A stretch of 64,000 bases of DNA from Darksidea phi (lineage: Eukaryota; Ascomycota; Dothideomycetes; Pleosporales; Lentitheciaceae). The notes under the pieces were generated by a model, which was given only the letters and a program-made list of their open reading frames with translations, was not told the origin of the DNA and ran no database searches. This document shows positions 11,154 through 23,470 of this stretch, piece after piece. Positions within the stretch are counted from its first letter, which is position 1, and each line of letters begins with the position of its first letter. The position numbers were made by a program, and so were the translations under genes. Location: assembly GCA_030770425.1 (NCBI GenBank), contig JASJFT010000007.1, forward strand, positions 314,245 through 378,244. The letters run 5' to 3'.

Positions 11154-11997
11154 CTATTTGGGATGGCCCAGCGCTGCGTAGCCGGGCGCGCAGAAGGAAG
11201 TGCGGGAGTTGGCAATGGTGTTGTTCGGGGACGAGTCTAAACAGATCCAATCCGCTTGCTCTCTTAACATGTCCCATGCTCCGAAGAGACGCGTTACTGC
11301 CGTCCTGCTGGAACCTCTTGGGAACTCTGCGCCGTACTGTTGCTGGATCCTGTCAACGGTGTTGCGGCACTGGTCGCTGCAAAGACGCTCCACGATGTGT
11401 TGATTCGGAATGACTTGGTCGACGGCAACACTCTCACCGAACCATATTGAGCAGGGCATGCTCGCTAGACCGTCGCGTAAGGCTCTGAGAGATTTCTTTG
11501 AGGCGTCCCAGCCTTCCATCGAACTATTGATCTAGGGAAGAGGCAAGTCGTTATTGCGCACACCGTGCAGTACCTGTCTCACCTCGTCCGCTACTTTACG
11601 GTCTTTGCGACATGGCGCATTGTCACACCACCATCCGTACTTTTCCCACTTCCTCTTTACTCTTTCCAGCGCATCGCGGGATCCATTGACATCATGCTTA
11701 CATCTATTGAGCGCATTAGACATTCGGTCGTAGAATTCTTGAAGACCTAATGCCTCTCCAGAAGTTGGGTCCAGAATCTCGCCATACTCAAAACTCCTCA
11801 TCTTCCTCTCCAACCAGTCGACGGTGCAGTACCCGCAGTCTGTGTCACCGAGCCCCGGTCCAACAGTTCTTGATGGGAGTATAACATCGTAAGTTTTCTC
11901 TTCGCCGATGATCGTGACCGACCCAGTCTCTCTACTCTGCGGAATCGTCTTCTTCTCGTTCGTCTTCTCAATAAACGTATATGCGTGACGCTATGCT
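11154..11997 (-). CDS. Hypothetical protein, 5' end lost in an AT-rich patch
   Basis: A coding frame runs on the minus strand from about 11997, where an in-frame TAG precedes it, to 11574. A 42-bp intron-like segment follows (11573-11532, beginning GTACTG and ending CCCTAG), and the frame then continues in phase from 11531 to the stop at 11154. Without that intron the frame would contain one stop (11534-11532). The readable protein is about 267 residues. It contains DTDCGYCTVDWLERKM, KYGWWCDNAPCRKDRKV and LCSDQCRNTVDRIQQQYG, with paired cysteines. I do not recognise the family. No start codon is visible, because the upstream sequence changes abruptly to AT-rich DNA at about 12000. The gene may therefore be 5'-truncated, or its first exon may lie beyond the patch. 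Confidence 0.5.
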
Positions 11998-11998
11998 A

Positions 11999-12019
11999 GG
12001 GCTAGGCTTTGCCTAGCCC
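11999..12019. repeat. Perfect hairpin at the edge of an AT-rich patch
   Basis: Two 9-base arms, GGGCTAGGC and GCCTAGCCC, flank a 3-base TTT loop. It sits exactly where normal-composition coding sequence gives way to AT-rich DNA (12020-12195), so it may mark the end of an inserted element. Confidence 0.5.
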
Positions 12020-12556
12020 ATAACAAGTCCTACTTTCTAATTTCTCTTAATTAGTAGACGACGAGAGTAGTATACTAGTAAACTATATTAAAATATCTTC
12101 TTTTTAAAATTTAGTAAGAATCTCTTCTTTAGTATCTAGAGTTTAGATTCGCTTTATTCTCTCTACCATTTCTCTAATTAATAAACGCCATCATCCACAC
12201 AATTTTTAATTTGACCAGTGGGGCATATTGCAAAAGTGCCGGGCGGATAAATCGCTTGCGCCTCTCCTATATCGTCGTAGAAAACTAATTCACCTCTTCC
12301 TTTGCGACCCCCGGCACGAGAAGCAATTCATAGGAAAGAGAACCGCTTCCGTACTCAAACTGCATAGAACGGACGCAAGTGCGCCTGGGGGATCAAAAGT
12401 CGGCGCGGCACTGGCCACCATATAGAACGCAGATGACTCAGCGAAGATTAGACATGATGCACCAAGTCTGTCGTTGGCTAGTGTTCACTTGCATTCTTTC
12501 GCTCTGGCTGCTTCTCATTGGAGCCAAAACCCTGCTCAAACTGGCCGTATTTCTGT
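12020..12556. other. AT-rich patch then intergenic sequence
   Basis: From 12020 to about 12195 the sequence is strongly AT-rich with many TAG/CTA trinucleotides, like RIP-mutated repeat remnants. From 12196 to 12556 composition returns to normal with no convincing gene. Confidence 0.45.
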
Positions 12557-14097
12557 TTAGAGAAGACTATATAATTCAGACAGATTGAACTGCCCTGTTC
12601 TACCGCCATACCAGTCACAACTTGGGTCATAATCTAGCATTGTGACGTCGGGATACTCCTCTAGTACAACTCCGGTAGGCACCGGTACCTCTACCACCTT
12701 TTCTGGAAACAAGCTCACGCACCGCCTCCTCTGCGATAACAGTGCCGTGTGATGAACTCGCTCATTTGCCCTGTGAGTGGCTGCTGCCACATTCCGATAA
12801 CCAAGCATTGAAGCTTGGGGCAGTAGCTCCGTCGATCTAGGTAGGTGAAAAATGCCTCGGCCCATCGCTGTAGATTCCAGGCTACTTCTCTTTTGCTTTT
12901 CGTTTGTGGGGATCGACCACCCCGGTACTGTCTAAGATGGAGTATGGACAACTCCGTCATGTACGCCAAATCGTTCTGAGGATGATTAGCACTCTTGTTG
13001 AAGGAATTAGCTATTGGCGTACCCAAGGCCCCTCTGGCAGGACGGGAGCGTCCCAGAATCCTGGGTCCATGAGATCCTCGTCCACCTGCATGCTCAATGC
13101 CCGCAAGCGAGAACAGGGCCGAAGCGCAGATAGAAGACCGTCCTTACTATAGGCAAATTCACCGTCATGGTAGCCTTGGTAGCTCTTGTCGTGGAACGAA
13201 AGTGATCGAAGACTGTTTGCTAAGTTGGGCAGAGCAGCGAGTGTTTCCTGCGGGATTCCGTCCAGCCTGTCCCATACAAGATGAAGTGAGCATAAAGAAC
13301 TGATTTTAAAGAGTTCCCTAAGCGGCCCGTCAATATTTCTTGTTGGTGACTGGCTAAACAGTACGGCGAGATGTTGCAGTTGAATCAGACGCCTGGCGTT
13401 CAAGAAAGTACCGGCCATCTCGCCGAGAAATGTATCGGCATGTAAGCAATTCCAAAGTGTAAGGTGGTCAACGCTCTGGACTGACAGCACGGAAGTAAGG
13501 GAGGTGAATAACTTCTGAAGGTCGAAGCCATCCAGAGTGAGTCTTTTGAGGTTCAAAAGTCGGGAGTCGTGCCTCGTAACCTTTCGAGATACCGCATCTT
13601 CTAGAATCTTAGTACAGCCTTCTAGGTTACTAACCCCAATTATAAGGTTGCGAAGCGTGCGCTGTATTGTCTTTGGCCTCCATAGGATTCGATATACGTA
13701 AGGCAGTCTTATATTGGTTATCCATGTACCTTGCGGCCGCCGACCTGGAGGAAGGACGATGTTCCAAATCACCAGCGTGAGGAGAGCAAGAAGTGCTCGA
13801 ATATATGGAAGATCGGTCGAGCAAATAATTGCGAAGAATTAAGTTCAGTCGGAGGTTGTAGGATATTTGCATATTCTTATGGGTATTTAGGAGCTTGGCA
13901 ATTCTGATTTCAAAACAGATGCTTATCCGCTCAGACGCTGAAGGGGATGTACGATAAGTTGATAGTCTTTTAGATAGCACTGGGCCGACTTGATAGGGTG
14001 ATTTACTGCTTCGCGTAGTATAGCCAGGAAGCGAATGCTCACCGGGACGTAAGGAGTATATAGAGAATACCGCGGTGAAGGGACAACGCAAGCACAC
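12557..14097 (-). pseudogene. Decayed F-box/LRR-type protein gene
   Basis: The best-preserved part runs from ~13850 to 13027 and contains LPYIRALLALL, LKRLTLDGFDLQKLF and LRSLSFHDKSYQGYHDG, typical of fungal F-box proteins with leucine-rich C-terminal halves. An intron-like 47-bp segment (GTACGC..CTAAT..CAG, about 13025-12979) joins in phase to NDLAYMTELSILHLRQY. At about 12720 the frame must shift by one base to continue into EVPVPTGVVLEEYPDV and LDYDPSCDWYGG, the usual ending of this family. At about 13815 another shift separates an upstream frame (13816-14097) from the LPYIRALL frame. No start ATG or clear F-box is visible. A 20-base segment at the 12720 shift begins GT and ends AG, but it is too short to be spliced. 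Two frame breaks plus a missing start argue for a pseudogene. Confidence 0.5.
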
Positions 14098-14388
14098 AAG
14101 TAAGGGCTTAGTTATTAGCGTGAACCCATAATCCTGATCCCGCTGAAGCTACTGACTTATGATGTACGTGTACGAGTGGACAACTGTTCTTTGAACCGCC
14201 GACTATTCTCAGTACGTTTTAGACATTGATTGCAGCAACCTTCGCAGGCTGTATGATATGCCTGAAGGCTTGAAAAAACAGGTTAGTAGAGAGGCGCAAT
14301 GAATGCATGGCATACATCTCCATCATTACTTCATTACCTTGTGCCATCGGCATTGACCTCGTTCGGTTCTTCCAAAACCACAGCACAG

Positions 14389-14389
<1 letters not shown>
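14098..14389. other. Intergenic, nothing recognised
   Basis: Short stretch between the decayed F-box/LRR gene and the gap region. No gene or repeat is supported. Confidence 0.4.
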
Positions 14390-14433
<44 letters not shown>

Positions 14434-14607
14434 GTTTTGGGCCAAAGGGACACAAAGTAGGGGGGGGGGGGTGTTTTTTGCGGGGGTGGGGTTTGTTGGG
14501 GGNNNNNNNNNNGGCGCCAATAAATCCTTGGAAAAACCCCCAACATTAATTACAAACCCTTGGGCCCCCGGCATTCCACCGGGGCGTCTATCCAAAAACC
14601 CCCCCCA

Positions 14608-14643
<36 letters not shown>
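14390..14643. other. Assembly gap framed by homopolymers
   Basis: Ten Ns lie at 14503-14512. They are framed by a ~42-base T run before the gap and a ~34-base T run after it. The sequence between has runs of G, C, A and T of doubtful quality, such as GGGGGGGGGGGGTG. This reads as low-quality contig ends joined by scaffolding rather than as biology, so distances and continuity across it should not be trusted. Confidence 0.85.
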
Positions 14644-14644
<1 letters not shown>

Positions 14645-15452
14645 TGTTGTTGACTATTGGCACTACTGCAAGCAATCTACTGGGTGAGGTTGTCTATATC
14701 GCTGCTTGGAGTATCTTGCAGGGTAAAAATGATGCCAAAGTCTCCGCCAAAGGAACGGTGCCATATGTGCGTGGTGAATATATAACATATGGAAGACTAT
14801 TTACGAAAGAAGCTTGTGCCCGTACGATGGAGGCGTACTTTTTTGTGAAGGAAACCTGGGCTCACAAAGCTTGCGCTGACCTGGCAAGCCATGTGCCTTA
14901 TCTTCTTAGGTAACTACAAAAGCAAAAGCGCGACTAACATTACACGGGGGAATTACGAGAAGGTCGACTATCGACATTACGTTTCGCACTGTTTTCATAT
15001 TGGGTATTTCCTATTGGCAGATATACGAACAAGGTGGAATAGTTTGGCTGTTTGGTCGTGAAAAGGAGCAACAGCGATCTAGTCCCAAATCGAATGAAGG
15101 CCGTCTGAAGGTGGGTTTTACGTATGGATGAACAGCTTTCTTCTATTATTAGAGTTGATATCGGAGAATCTATGGTAATTTTTATATTACTACCCTACGC
15201 TTCGGTCCTGACGCCACCTCACACGGATATGATCTTTCACCGGTGAGTCCATATATGGCTTGATTGGCTCGTCTTTCACTAGTGCAAGAAGCAGCATCAT
15301 AGACTTGTCCACCCATCGAGCGATGCCGATCGAAGGCTGCACTCACTCACGCACCAATTTAATCCTTTTACCAAACTGCTACGAGCTTTGGCTCGACCGC
15401 GATACCCAACTCAACAAAGGTAGAAGCCTTCGGTTCAAGTCCAGAGCCAAGC
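14644..15452. other. Intergenic, nothing recognised
   Basis: No supported gene. A plus-strand frame through 14913 begins inside the poly-T artefact and has no motif. The last ~150 bases are the likely promoter and 5' UTR of the gene that starts at 15453. Confidence 0.4.
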
Positions 15453-17396
15453 ATGGCAGAGAAGTCCAAGTTTTCCACAGGTATATCTTACCGTTTATCG
15501 TTGCTTACACTAGATTTCGATGAGGAGCCCGGGCAGCGTTCCAACCCACTGTTAGAAATTCAAATGCCCCCACTTTCTCGCGAAGATGAATTCAATTAAC
15601 TTGTAGGGTACTCACCTATAGACCGAAAACGCGGAGCTTCCTATGACGACGCTGCCGACCAAGCTCTACAGGACATGCTTGTAGCTGCCGCAGACGAAAC
15701 GTCACACGTGAACATGCAGATCGCTGAATACAACCGGTTCGACCCTATGTTAGACACGTCCTCGGTAATTGTGGAAGACACCAGAACGGCCGAAGCATAC
15801 GTACAGAATTGGATGGGTGATGAACAGCGAGATTTGCAAGAGCTTGGGCAGCTCGTCGGCGTACTTCAAGCTCCTACGCGCGGCTTTCTCACAAAGCAAG
15901 GGTGGCATTCGATCAACAATCCTAATTTTCCGTATACTCGGGACTCATCGGTCGAAGTCTATCTATCGCCAGAAGAGTACATCGATAGGGCGGCCAATGG
16001 TGAAGATTCGGACGACGAATACTTTGATCCAGAGCACTATCTTGTGCAGCAAGACGATTACGAGCCAGAGCTGGCAGGTTATAGGCCTATGAATCGAGTC
16101 GCGGAGTTCAAAGGACCAGAGAATGGCAGTACAGAAAGCGGAAACAAGAGTTGCAGTAACGAGAAAGCTCGAGAAAAGGGTAGTCAAAGTGCTACAAAGA
16201 AGAAGCGCATCTGGATAGACTTAACCCTCGATAACAGCAGCTCCGAGCTCTCGGACGTTCCAGACGATCTCGAAGACCCAGATAAGAAGGACGCATTACT
16301 CATCAAGTCTAAGAACGCTATTGATCCTACCGAAAGTCGGCGCGTAGCTTTATCTGTATCGGATTCCGTCGCGGTGGCCATACCCTCGCGTAAGGGAACG
16401 ATAGAGTGCGAGTTAGGGTGTGTGGCTGCTAGTGGAAGAGCAAGCGGTCGCATAGACGATAATGTACGGAAAGCCCGCCCGGCCCGAAACCGACCACTGG
16501 GAAGGAGATCCGCACCCGCCTCCATCAAAGTTCTTGAATCCTCCTCGAACGACTCACCCGAGATAGAACACGACGGACCGAAGGACCAGAGTAAAGAAGG
16601 CGAATGGAAGCTCGTGAACGGCGATGTCTCATCACCTATTCAAGGACAACCCGCACCCGATAAGCTCAAGATTGATATCCTCAGCGTAGAAAACAAGGAC
16701 GATCAAATATTCGAGTCCAAGAAGATCAAGGAAGAAGATATCGACTGGAACGACGGCGATCACATCACGATCACTCCGCAATGGCGCCGTCAGGTCTTCC
16801 GCCGCCATGCATTTGAAAAGAAAAGGGTCAACATCAGGTATACACCAGAGGAAGATGCATGGCTAGAGCTGTGCCACGAGAAGATGAAAGCGGCCGTGAA
16901 CGACGGCGAGGCAATTGAGATGCCTAGCATACCTATGATCGGCGATGCGTTCAACGCATTCTTTTCAGGGAGGATAGACCAGGACGCAAAAGGCCAAAAA
17001 TTGCCACGTCGTGAAGCTCGAGAGACCAGCTCGTTCCAAGGAAAGTTTATGCGAAAAAACACCAAAGTGCACACGCTGCGAGAACAAGTGAGGGCGCTAG
17101 TTGATGCTGTCGATGCAACTGACCGAGTTGTTTACATCCCCACCATAACAGAGAATGAGCTACGACAGTATCGAAAGAACGGCACGGTTGACCTTGATGA
17201 CCCCAACGATCCCTTAAAGAACGTGGCACTACGGCTACCAGCAGAAAAGCTCGAGCGGCACCTACACCAACTGTCCAGTCAGCGAAGACGAAAATTCGAG
17301 GCACTGAGCGAGGGGAACGACCGAGCAGACCATTCTGTTCCAGAAGAGCGGACGAAAGCGAAGCGCAGGAAGACAGTGTCTACGAAGTCCTCATAA
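15453..17396 (+). CDS. Nuclear-type protein with a Myb-like segment
   Basis: Exon 1 is only 28 bp (15453-15480, MAEKSKFST). An intron of 126 bp (15481-15606, GTATAT..AATTAAC..TAG) joins in phase to exon 2 (15607-17396), giving 605 residues. The protein is acidic and low in complexity in its first half, with a poly-basic patch (KKKRIWIDLTLD) resembling a SUMO-interaction motif (IDLTL) after a nuclear localisation signal. At ~405-440 lies RYTPEEDAWLELCHEKMKAA, the signature of a Myb/SANT-like helix. The C-terminal region is basic (KAKRRKTVSTK), a second likely nuclear signal. A chromatin or DNA-associated role is inferred from these features; the exact family is not recognised. The small first exon is supported by phase, donor and branch site, but a start at the ATG at 15675 remains possible. 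Confidence 0.75.
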
Positions 17397-18253
17397 CTTG
17401 GGAGTGTGATCTTATCGGGAAACGTTCAGCGGTAAAAGATCAAGATATTACAGCGAGCTCGAGTCTCTACGCCGTTTTCTACGCTAGGCTTGAATCACTT
17501 TATCATGATACATTCGACACCATGGTGAATAGACATTGAAGTGTGGCCTAGAGAGGTAGCTGCACGTTCTTAGAGACACAGTTGCACTTGTTGATCTATT
17601 TCCTGGCACTATATATCTTCGCGGACAGGCTGCACATGAAGGCATTGTCATACGTATTTGTAGCCCATGCACTTCTGAAGATTTGCTGGAATCGATCCAG
17701 AAGAACGCCGCTAGTCCGAGAGTTTTGCACTTAAATATACATTGACCGAGATTTCCTTGACGCCAAATTCGAAAAATACTTGTTACACGTTCAAACTAAG
17801 GGAAAAGGATTGGTTGTCGGTTATCGGAAGGATGCAGATACTTGCTAGCGTATCGCCGTTTAGCGGAGATAAGACGGAAACAAGTCTTGGGGTTCAAGCG
17901 TCCTTGATTTGTAAGATTTGTGTCTATACGGAATAGTAGACCCGCTTTTAGTGCCGCCCTGCATACATTCTCCTAGCGTGCTCGTACGAATGTGCCTAAC
18001 CTTACCAGGAGTGGAACTGTTGCCACCATGGATCCCTGCAATACATTCTAGGCTAGGTCTCACGGTAATACTATACGAGGGGGTGATGCGCCACGGTTAT
18101 TATTAAGTTCTGACTGTTCCTATTCTCTCTACACGGCTGGTGTATAAATGGGCACCATATTCACATTGAAGAGGAACAAAAGTAGCACCTTCACTCCCCA
18201 CAACACCCTGAAACCGCACTTGGACATCCATTGCTTCCCACTCGTCCTCAAAA
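17397..18253. other. Intergenic, nothing recognised
   Basis: Region between the Myb-like gene and the dehydrogenase, both on the plus strand. Only short frames without motifs occur. The final ~150 bases are the likely dehydrogenase promoter. Confidence 0.45.
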
Positions 18254-19108
18254 ATGGCGGCCACTATTCCTCCCGTAGTCCTGATTACAGGTGCGTCAAC
18301 ATCAACGTCCAAAACGACGCCAACCAAAACCTTCTCCACCCAACACAATTCCGCACGGTGAAAACTGAAACTGACACGTTGTTCAGGCGCCAACCAGGGA
18401 ATTGGTTTCTCTATCGCTCAAATCCTCTCACAGTCTAAGAATTCCTACACCATCCTCGTCGGCGCGCGCAACTCCACCCGCGGCTCTGAAGCCGTCTCCA
18501 AGCTACTGGCCACAAAGACCAATGCACAGTCAACCATCTCACCCATCACCATCGACCTCACGTCCTCGAAAACCATCGACACAGCAATCAACACAATTGC
18601 TAAAGACTACGGTCGTCTGGACATACTAATCAACAATGCGGGCGCCATGAACTCTCCACGTGGTAGTTCAGAGACCCGCGATGACTGGCGCGCCATCTTC
18701 GAATTGAACGTCTTCGGTACTATGGAGCTTACTCAACGCGCCTTTCCCCTTCTCGAAAAGTCGTCGGACCCGAAAGTGGTAGTTGTCACCTCAAACATGG
18801 GTTCCATCAGCATGGCCCGTGGTGGACACGTGCCGATCGGCGCGGCGGGCTCGCCATACGCGGCTTCAAAAGCTGCAATCAACATGATGGTAGCGAATTG
18901 GGTGCATACGCAGAAGAATGTAAGGTTTTGGGCTGTTTGTCCAGGACTGTGCGCAACCGAGTTTGGTGGCGAGTTTACTAGGCAGTATGGGAAGGATCCA
19001 AGGTTGGGGGCGGATGTTGTGAGGCAGTGTGTTGAGGGGGAGAGGGAGGAGGAGATGGGGAGGGTCGTCTACGAGGAGGATGGGAAGAGGGGAGTTTATG
19101 AGTGGTAA
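18254..19108 (+). CDS. Short-chain dehydrogenase/reductase (SDR)
   Basis: Exon 1 (18254-18290) encodes MAATIPPVVLIT and ends in the first base of a Gly codon. An intron of 96 bp (18291-18386, GTGCGT..TTCAG) joins to exon 2 (18387-19108), giving 252 residues. The classical SDR signatures are all present. TGANQGIG at ~12-19 binds the dinucleotide, NNAG lies at ~95-98, and Y170-x3-K174 (SPYAASKAA) forms the catalytic pair. It should be a soluble NAD(P)(H)-dependent oxidoreductase. The substrate cannot be told from sequence; related fungal enzymes include carbonyl reductase-type proteins. The C terminus is intact and charged (EEDGKRGVYEW). Confidence 0.9.
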
Positions 19109-20038
19109 GGGAACCTATATGCTTGAGCCTCCGGGACAAGAAGATGGGCAGGTAGGCAGAACTATTCCCGTGGTCATAGAGTTTCACGTTTTCGTACTCT
19201 ATAGTTGAAGTGAAATTTTAACCAACTATTCCCTAGCCCCGGCTAGCACAATCTCTCTTCTTCAATGCATAATAACCCCCTGCCTTTTGGCAAAGAAATC
19301 ATTATTCTCGATCCTTTAGGACGCTATAACCATAGTGATGCAGCCTCTGTGGTCAGCGTGTGTAACCAAAAGATAGAAAAATAAATCCATCGTTCGTATA
19401 CGTGCGAATTAGTGCTCGATACGAATATACTTTGCTTGGACAAAGATGATGGTAGATCCGATAGATATAATTCGACACCTCAGCAAGCATCGGTGCCTCA
19501 GGCTGAGATGTGTCCATGGTAAGCGTTGCATACTGTGTCAATACTGATGCCGAAGTCTTACGTTTCAAGGTATTCGGGACGAAATGCCTTTTTGTGTCAC
19601 CTTTTTGGGTTATTCCGCGAGTTTGACGACGCGATGGCCGCTCTTCATTCGATACTGATGCCGAAGGAATGAGAACAAAGATTGAGTTGTGGTCCCTAGG
19701 TGACGCAGTATTTGGAATAAGGCATGTTTCCAACGAATTTAGGTCGTTTCTATCGGAAATTGGTCTCGTACGGAGAACTGTTCACTACCGGTACTACGAA
19801 CCCGTGTTCAAATTATGAATGATACCTGTAAACAAGCGCATTTTCTGAAGAATTGTTCGAACTGCTTAGCAGAAACATGAAATCATGGAACGCGAGTAAT
19901 ACACTGTCTTGCAATCGCGTAGCTCGCTTCGCTACCCACCCCAAAATATGGAATGGTTTTTCCAAGAAATCCGTGTTTTACTCGTCCACGGTCCCAGAAG
20001 TACCCATCAAGAAATATCTGTCTTCCCTCATATGCCGG
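19109..20038. other. Intergenic, nothing recognised
   Basis: A minus-strand frame (19353-19733) gives 126 residues with no recognised motif and no supporting splice structure. No feature is supported. Confidence 0.4.
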
Positions 20039-21225
20039 TCATACTTGTCTTGCATCAGCATCCCTCAACCCCGTCCACCACATCCACATCTGCTCCTTTT
20101 CATTGTGATCAGCAAATTTCGGTTCCTGACCCGCCAATATACGCTTCTTGTTCCTCTTATACCAATTTTTTGTCACGACTCCCACCTCAGCACCTTCATG
20201 CTTTGTAATTTGGTTGTACGTCGCCCCGGGAGACTTGCCCAAAGCGTTTGCGACAGCTTTGCATTCTTTGTAGGTAGGCGCCCTGTCCCGACTCGGAGTC
20301 CAGTATTTCTCGTACCAAATGGTATATGGATGCGTTAAGTACTCACGGCCAGTGAGGGCGTCGAGAGGGTCATGCTGCGCGTCGGAGGACGTAATGCTTG
20401 GGGTCGTTTGGACTTCATAGTCGAGGGTGGAGCTATCGGAAGGCTCGTTAGGTAGATTCATATTGTCAAATTCATGGCGGCCGATCTGTCGCTCCGTATT
20501 CTCGTCCGCGGCTTCGTTCGCTTCGAAAGGAATATCTTGATTTGTGAGATCGGTGCGTCTGCACGAGAACCGAAAGGGGAAATACCAATACTTTCGTGGA
20601 TACGGTTGCTACCGTTTCCGTCTGTGGCCGTATTTGAGGTATCCTTCTCCCTGTTCCCGTTCATGTCGGTAATCTCGTCTGTCGGTATCCTGACTGTAGC
20701 CGTACTTTGCTCTTCGCCCCCGACATTGAACCGTGGCAAAGCCGGCAAGCGTGTGGCCCTTGATGCATTCGTACCGTCTACCCAAGCGTTATAGAACGGT
20801 ACAATTTGCGGATTACTCCGTACTATAGCTAGCAATAGACCCGCAAGTTCAAGTTCCCTCTCCGATGACGATGTTGAGTTCATTTTCTTAAACTTGGTCA
20901 CCATCTCACCAAACTTTTGCCGTGCGTCCTTGTCAAGAAGCTCTTTGATGCGCTCTCGCAACTCTTTGATTGTAAGTGTACCGATGGAATCGGCCGCGAC
21001 TAAACGAGGGTGGTGAGTATTGTTCTCGGAGCTGTCTATTGACCTGGAGACGGGCACCGAGGAGCTGTCCGTGACGGCAGTCGGTTGAGGAAGGAGTGCA
21101 TCATTCCTGGCGCTGTTGTTGTTGATTAAGCTGGGGTAAGATGCGGAGGGACTGTCTTCGTTTGTCGCTTGGTCGACGAACTGGCTTAACACGGAATGCG
21201 TTTGAGACCTTGGGCTGGTAGACAT
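20039..21225 (-). CDS. Local-family protein A, homeodomain-like C terminus
   Basis: The ATG at 21225 starts MSTSPRSQTHSVLSQF. The first frame runs to about 20600 and the second begins near 20570 and ends at 20039, so an intron or one frame change lies between ~20530 and 20610. An intron of 68 bp (donor CC|GTATCC, acceptor ATCAAG) would join in phase, but the exact splice is uncertain. A helix-rich middle (LTIKELRERIKELL, then ELELAGLLLAIVRSNPQIV) is followed by LPALPRF. The C-terminal segment around YKECKAVANALGKSPGATY and TKNWYKRNKKRIL could be a helix-turn-helix. The same order of motifs recurs in the next gene, which starts at 22779, so the two look like paralogues. The function is unknown; DNA binding is only a suggestion from the final basic helix. 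Confidence 0.65.
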
Positions 21226-21966
21226 CGTTCTGAGAAGCGCTAGGCAATGTTTCCGAAATCAGAGTACGCGGGGCAGTCTGGAAGGTTAGGGACTGAGAAA
21301 AGGCAATTTGGCTTGGAGTAAGTGCTAGAAGCCGCGCCTAAGTAGTGAAGCGGCTCGCATTTTCCATGGAAGGTGCAACCTAAAAAGTGCCTTGCATCCG
21401 TGCTTGAGCAATAAAGCCACCAATCATATAACGCAATTTTACTCACCAAACAAGCCTAGCTCTAGTGATCGTGATTCTTTATAGTTACCTATGTCGCGGC
21501 TGTCGATCACGTGTAGAATGCACCTTCAAGGCTATAGCATGATTATCCTCCGTTAAATAATCGCCACGCTTGGAGACAGGATTGGGTTATTATTAAAGCT
21601 CTTTGATGACCGCTTCAACTGCTTATGCATTATGAGAGTAGAGTTTTTCGCTGTTTCTGTGAGGCACAAGAGTCTCACGATCCATGGACGACTTCGGCTG
21701 GCAACCAAGCTTGACAATGACTCTCCAAATAAGTTTCCTCAACAACTTTACTTTGAAGTATGGCTCACAGCAGGCCCAAAATTAGAGTGTAAGCAGACTA
21801 AAACGAAATACCGAATGTGCATTGAACATTTTCTAGGGAGCCGTAACCGTCTCGTGGTCAGAGACTCGCGAGCATTAAACATTATGTGTGTGTTTGGGAG
21901 ACGCACTGTTGACCACACCATAGAGAAACTCCTACTGTACACCTAAAGCGTCCACCGTACTCTCAC
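21226..21966. other. Intergenic between two related genes
   Basis: Separates family members A and B. No motif-bearing frame is present. It contains the promoter of A and the 3' end of B. Confidence 0.45.
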
Positions 21967-22779
21967 CTAGATCTGCGGTGGCATGTAAAACTTCGTACCT
22001 TCATTCTGAACCCATTCTCCCCACTCCCTCCTCGTCTGCTCCGTGCACTGCGGCTCCTCACCCAACACCTTGACTCTATTCTCGCGATGCCATTGGCCAC
22101 GCTCTGAATGCTGCTCCCTTCCCCATCCCTTCATGATCTCATCATGCACCCACCCACTTCCTCTACCAACGGCGCGTGCGATGAGTGTGGCTTCGCTGAC
22201 CATTGGGCGTACGATTGGAAAAGGATTGCCGCGATATTCGAGCCAATGTAAATAGGCATTTCGCGGCGGCGCTTCTGCGGGCTCGGTTCCCCAGGACGCG
22301 CCATACTGGGTGGACTTGGGGGTTTTGAAAGCGTAGTTCTCGTCGTCGTAGGCATCGACGGCGGCTGCTATAGCTTCTCCGTCGTTGTCGGGTTTAGTCT
22401 CGACCTCGTCCTGCTCTTTCCTGCTTACATTCATTGGGAAACTGCTACCAATTCCGCCAGCGGCGCTGACGTTGCGCCCAGTATTTCCTCCGTCCAACTC
22501 CGGGAAAGCAGGCAGATGATGGATCGTCGATTTCTGCTTCTCGTTGTAGCCATTAACATACTCGTTATGCAGCCGGGCGATCTGTGGAATCCGCTCCACC
22601 AAATTCTTCAAGGACAACGCAATCAAATCCCGTCCCTCGCGTATACCAGGTCGCTTGGCGCCGCCCCTGAGGACACCCTCAACACACCTCTTGTACTCGG
22701 CCCAGTCTTCTTGGGAGATGAGACGCTTGATCTCGGTCTCGTAGAAGATGGGCATGTGCATGTTGGGTGCGGGTGCCAT
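21967..22779 (-). CDS. Local-family protein B (paralogue of A)
   Basis: The ATG at 22779 starts MAPAPNMHMPIFYETEIKRL and gives 270 residues in one exon. The order of segments matches protein A: an N-terminal helical part (QEDWAEYKRCVEGVLRGG), a second helical part (LIALSLKNLVERIPQIARLH, compare LAGLLLAIVRSNPQIV in A), then HHLPAFPEL, a variable linker, and the C-terminal ATLIARAVGRGSG..WHRENRVKVLGEEP, which lines up with CKAVANALGKSPG..WYKRNKKRILAGQEP in A. I do not recognise the family. The frame stays open upstream without an ATG, so the start is fairly secure. It lies in the same orientation as A and as the decayed copy upstream. Confidence 0.7.
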   Translation of the reverse strand: MAPAPNMHMPIFYETEIKRLISQEDWAEYKRCVEGVLRGGAKRPGIREGRDLIALSLKNLVERIPQIARLHNEYVNGYNEKQKSTIHHLPAFPELDGGNTGRNVSAAGGIGSSFPMNVSRKEQDEVETKPDNDGEAIAAAVDAYDDENYAFKTPKSTQYGASWGTEPAEAPPRNAYLHWLEYRGNPFPIVRPMVSEATLIARAVGRGSGWVHDEIMKGWGREQHSERGQWHRENRVKVLGEEPQCTEQTRREWGEWVQNEGTKFYMPPQI

Positions 22780-23470
22780 TGCGATGATGCGGAGTAGTCC
22801 CAGTCTGATTGAGAGTTTTATTGGTGTGAAAGTTTTTGGGTTGGTATGGAGTTTTACCTTGGGAGTTTGTCCTTTGAGCAAACTTTGTATGCTCTTCTTA
22901 CGGGATGCTCGGACAGCTAGAGGCCCGAATGCGTTGGGCGTGGTATGAATAGGCTCTTGGGAGCCAGGACCTGTCTCGTGGTTAGAATGCTGTTGGTGTA
23001 AAAAGTCTGTGCGAGCTGGGAGTTGTTTTATTCTTAAATGTGGCGCGTTTGCATATGAGTGAAAGGATACCCTGGTGACCGATCTTTTTCCGCTACCACA
23101 TGTGTTGCTCCGCCAGCATCATGATCCCGCCCTGTCGCCTGCTATGTGCAGTAAATTGCATGTCAGCTGAAGTCCACTCATTATAATGCATTTATAGCTC
23201 GCCCAGGTACTGAAATACTCGTACATCTCCGATTAATCTCATCAAAATTACTAGGCGTCTTCATTATCTTCTACACCACTGCCTATACGGTACATAGCTC
23301 ACTTCGAGAACAGTTATTCCTCTGATTAAAACGCCTTGACTTAGATGCACGGGTACATCTCACATCAGACCTCCCACGGAAGATCCCCTGACTATCGATA
23401 CTCTGGATCTTCCCCTAGCCACAACAATCGATTGTCCCGATAGAAGTCCCCTTGCTCTCCATTCTTCAGA
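22780..23470. other. Intergenic
   Basis: Upstream region of family member B and downstream region of the decayed copy. No gene is supported. Confidence 0.45.
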